From CAZOEL01 sp964578835 (GTDB lineage: Bacteria; Desulfobacterota; Syntrophobacteria; Syntrophobacterales; Syntrophobacteraceae): a stretch of 15,575 nt of DNA. Shown piece by piece: positions 15,037 through 15,575 of this stretch. The translations under genes were made by a program, and so were the position numbers. Within the stretch, counting starts at the first letter, position 1; every line of letters begins with the position of its first letter. The notes beneath the pieces are model-generated. The model was not told the DNA's origin. It saw only the letters and a list, made by a program, of their open reading frames with translations, and did not search any database. Location: positions 1 through 15,575 of the forward strand of contig CAZOEL010000115.1 in the NCBI GenBank assembly GCA_964578835.1, in the 5' to 3' direction.

Positions 15037-15480
15037 GAAGAAATCCTTAAGATCGAGAGGCGTCGGAGTCCGGAAGTCTTCAATTATCCAATCCCTTTGC
15101 TTAGACTCGTGACAGATCGTATAAAAACTCAAAAATGACGCCTGACTGCTCTCGCGTTTTTTTACCGATTAGAACCTCTTTGAAGCTGCACTACATAACA
15201 TGAACTATTGATAAGTAGGTAAAAATAACTGCTTGAGTCAGTATCTCGCGATGAGCGTCCGTTACCTCTACTAGTAGCGGCTGAGGCGGTCATGGCAATG
15301 AAAAGAAGACAGGGGTTGAGCCTGATGAGTGTGGCTGCTTGATTTGCCAATCGTTTTGCCTCTATGAAGGAGAATGAGAAAATGGTATTATTTACGTCCA
15401 ATAGGCTGAACGGGCTAGTGGACCGTCAACTTTGAATTTTCCGGTTGTGGTTTTTCGAATGTTCAGGCAGCAGTCTTTTG
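15037..15480. other. Gene-poor upstream region of the glycosyltransferase
   Basis: About 440 bases without a convincing gene. A 79-codon minus-strand frame (15162-15401) has no recognisable similarity and an unlikely composition. A 10-bp palindrome CTACTAGTAG lies at 15268-15277. The stretch 15110-15240 is A/T-richer than the surroundings and may hold the glycosyltransferase promoter, but I cannot single out a good hexamer pair. Confidence 0.4.
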
Positions 15481-15489
15481 TCTCTCTCA

Positions 15490-15575
15490 GGGAGAGGGCT
15501 GGTGAGGGAAAATCTCTTTCAAAAGAATACTTCCCTCAATTTCTAAAGAATACTTCCCTCACCCCGACCCTCTCC
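15490..15575. repeat. Inverted and direct repeat cluster at window edge
   Basis: GGAGAGGGCTGGTGAGGG (15491-15508) is an imperfect inverted match to 15556-15575 (CCCTCACCCCGACCCTCTCC). Between them a 17-bp direct repeat AAAGAATACTTCCCTCA occurs at 15522-15538 and 15545-15561, overlapping the right arm. The purine-rich GAGAGGG...GTGAGGG words are typical of dispersed intergenic palindromic repeats. The cluster is probably truncated by the end of the window. Confidence 0.6.

Noticed and set aside
15037..15132. 32-residue N-terminal extension of the glycosyltransferase
   Set aside because: The internal ATG at 15036 has a well-spaced TTAAGGA and begins the GT-B Rossmann fold directly; the extension looks unrelated.
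15162..15401. 79-codon minus-strand frame upstream of the glycosyltransferase
   Set aside because: No recognisable similarity, Ser-rich runs and no convincing ribosome-binding site; more likely non-coding.

Overview
The window looks like ordinary chromosome from a Gram-negative bacterium. I infer Desulfobacterota (the former Deltaproteobacteria, Syntrophobacterales-like), from the gene set, the moderate base composition by eye, and protein flavours such as the COG4671-like glycosyltransferase and the PEP-synthase-like protein with a non-standard C-terminus. No phylogenetic marker here proves the lineage.

Layout, left to right. Positions 1-100 hold a palindromic REP-like element and a 22-bp tandem duplication. 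A plus-strand gene for an exported or membrane-anchored, Asp/Gln-rich protein of unknown function follows (215-1105). A 17-bp terminator hairpin separates it from a convergent exported HExxH metallopeptidase (1249-2568, minus). Next comes a minus-strand operon read from 7714 down to 2943: purM, a MoxR AAA+ ATPase, a DUF58 protein, and a TgpA-type membrane transglutaminase-like protein. A doubtful 63-codon ORF trails it. The last three certain genes form the well-known MoxR/DUF58/transglutaminase module. purM, a purine biosynthesis gene, appears to be its promoter-proximal gene.

Divergent from purM are mltG (endolytic murein transglycosylase) and a stand-alone GlmU-like nucleotidyltransferase on the plus strand. 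A perfect 14-bp hairpin then separates them from a convergent gene for a small, highly charged exported protein. A large plus-strand PEP-synthase-like protein follows (10634-13228). It has the ATP-grasp and phosphohistidine domains, but its C-terminal third does not resemble the PEP/pyruvate TIM barrel. The right end, all minus strand, has a small membrane protein, an elongator tRNA-Met with its own promoter and terminator, and a GT-B glycosyltransferase. The final ~540 bases are largely gene-free and end in an inverted/direct repeat cluster cut by the window edge.

Several genes concern the envelope: MltG, the GlmU-like enzyme, the glycosyltransferase, the transglutaminase module, and several exported proteins. 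I see no phage, CRISPR or defence system. The two observations I rate highest are the DUF58 gene, which has no ATG/GTG/TTG where its conserved N-terminus requires one (an ATC overlaps the moxR stop instead), and the unassigned C-terminal domain of the PEP-synthase-like protein.
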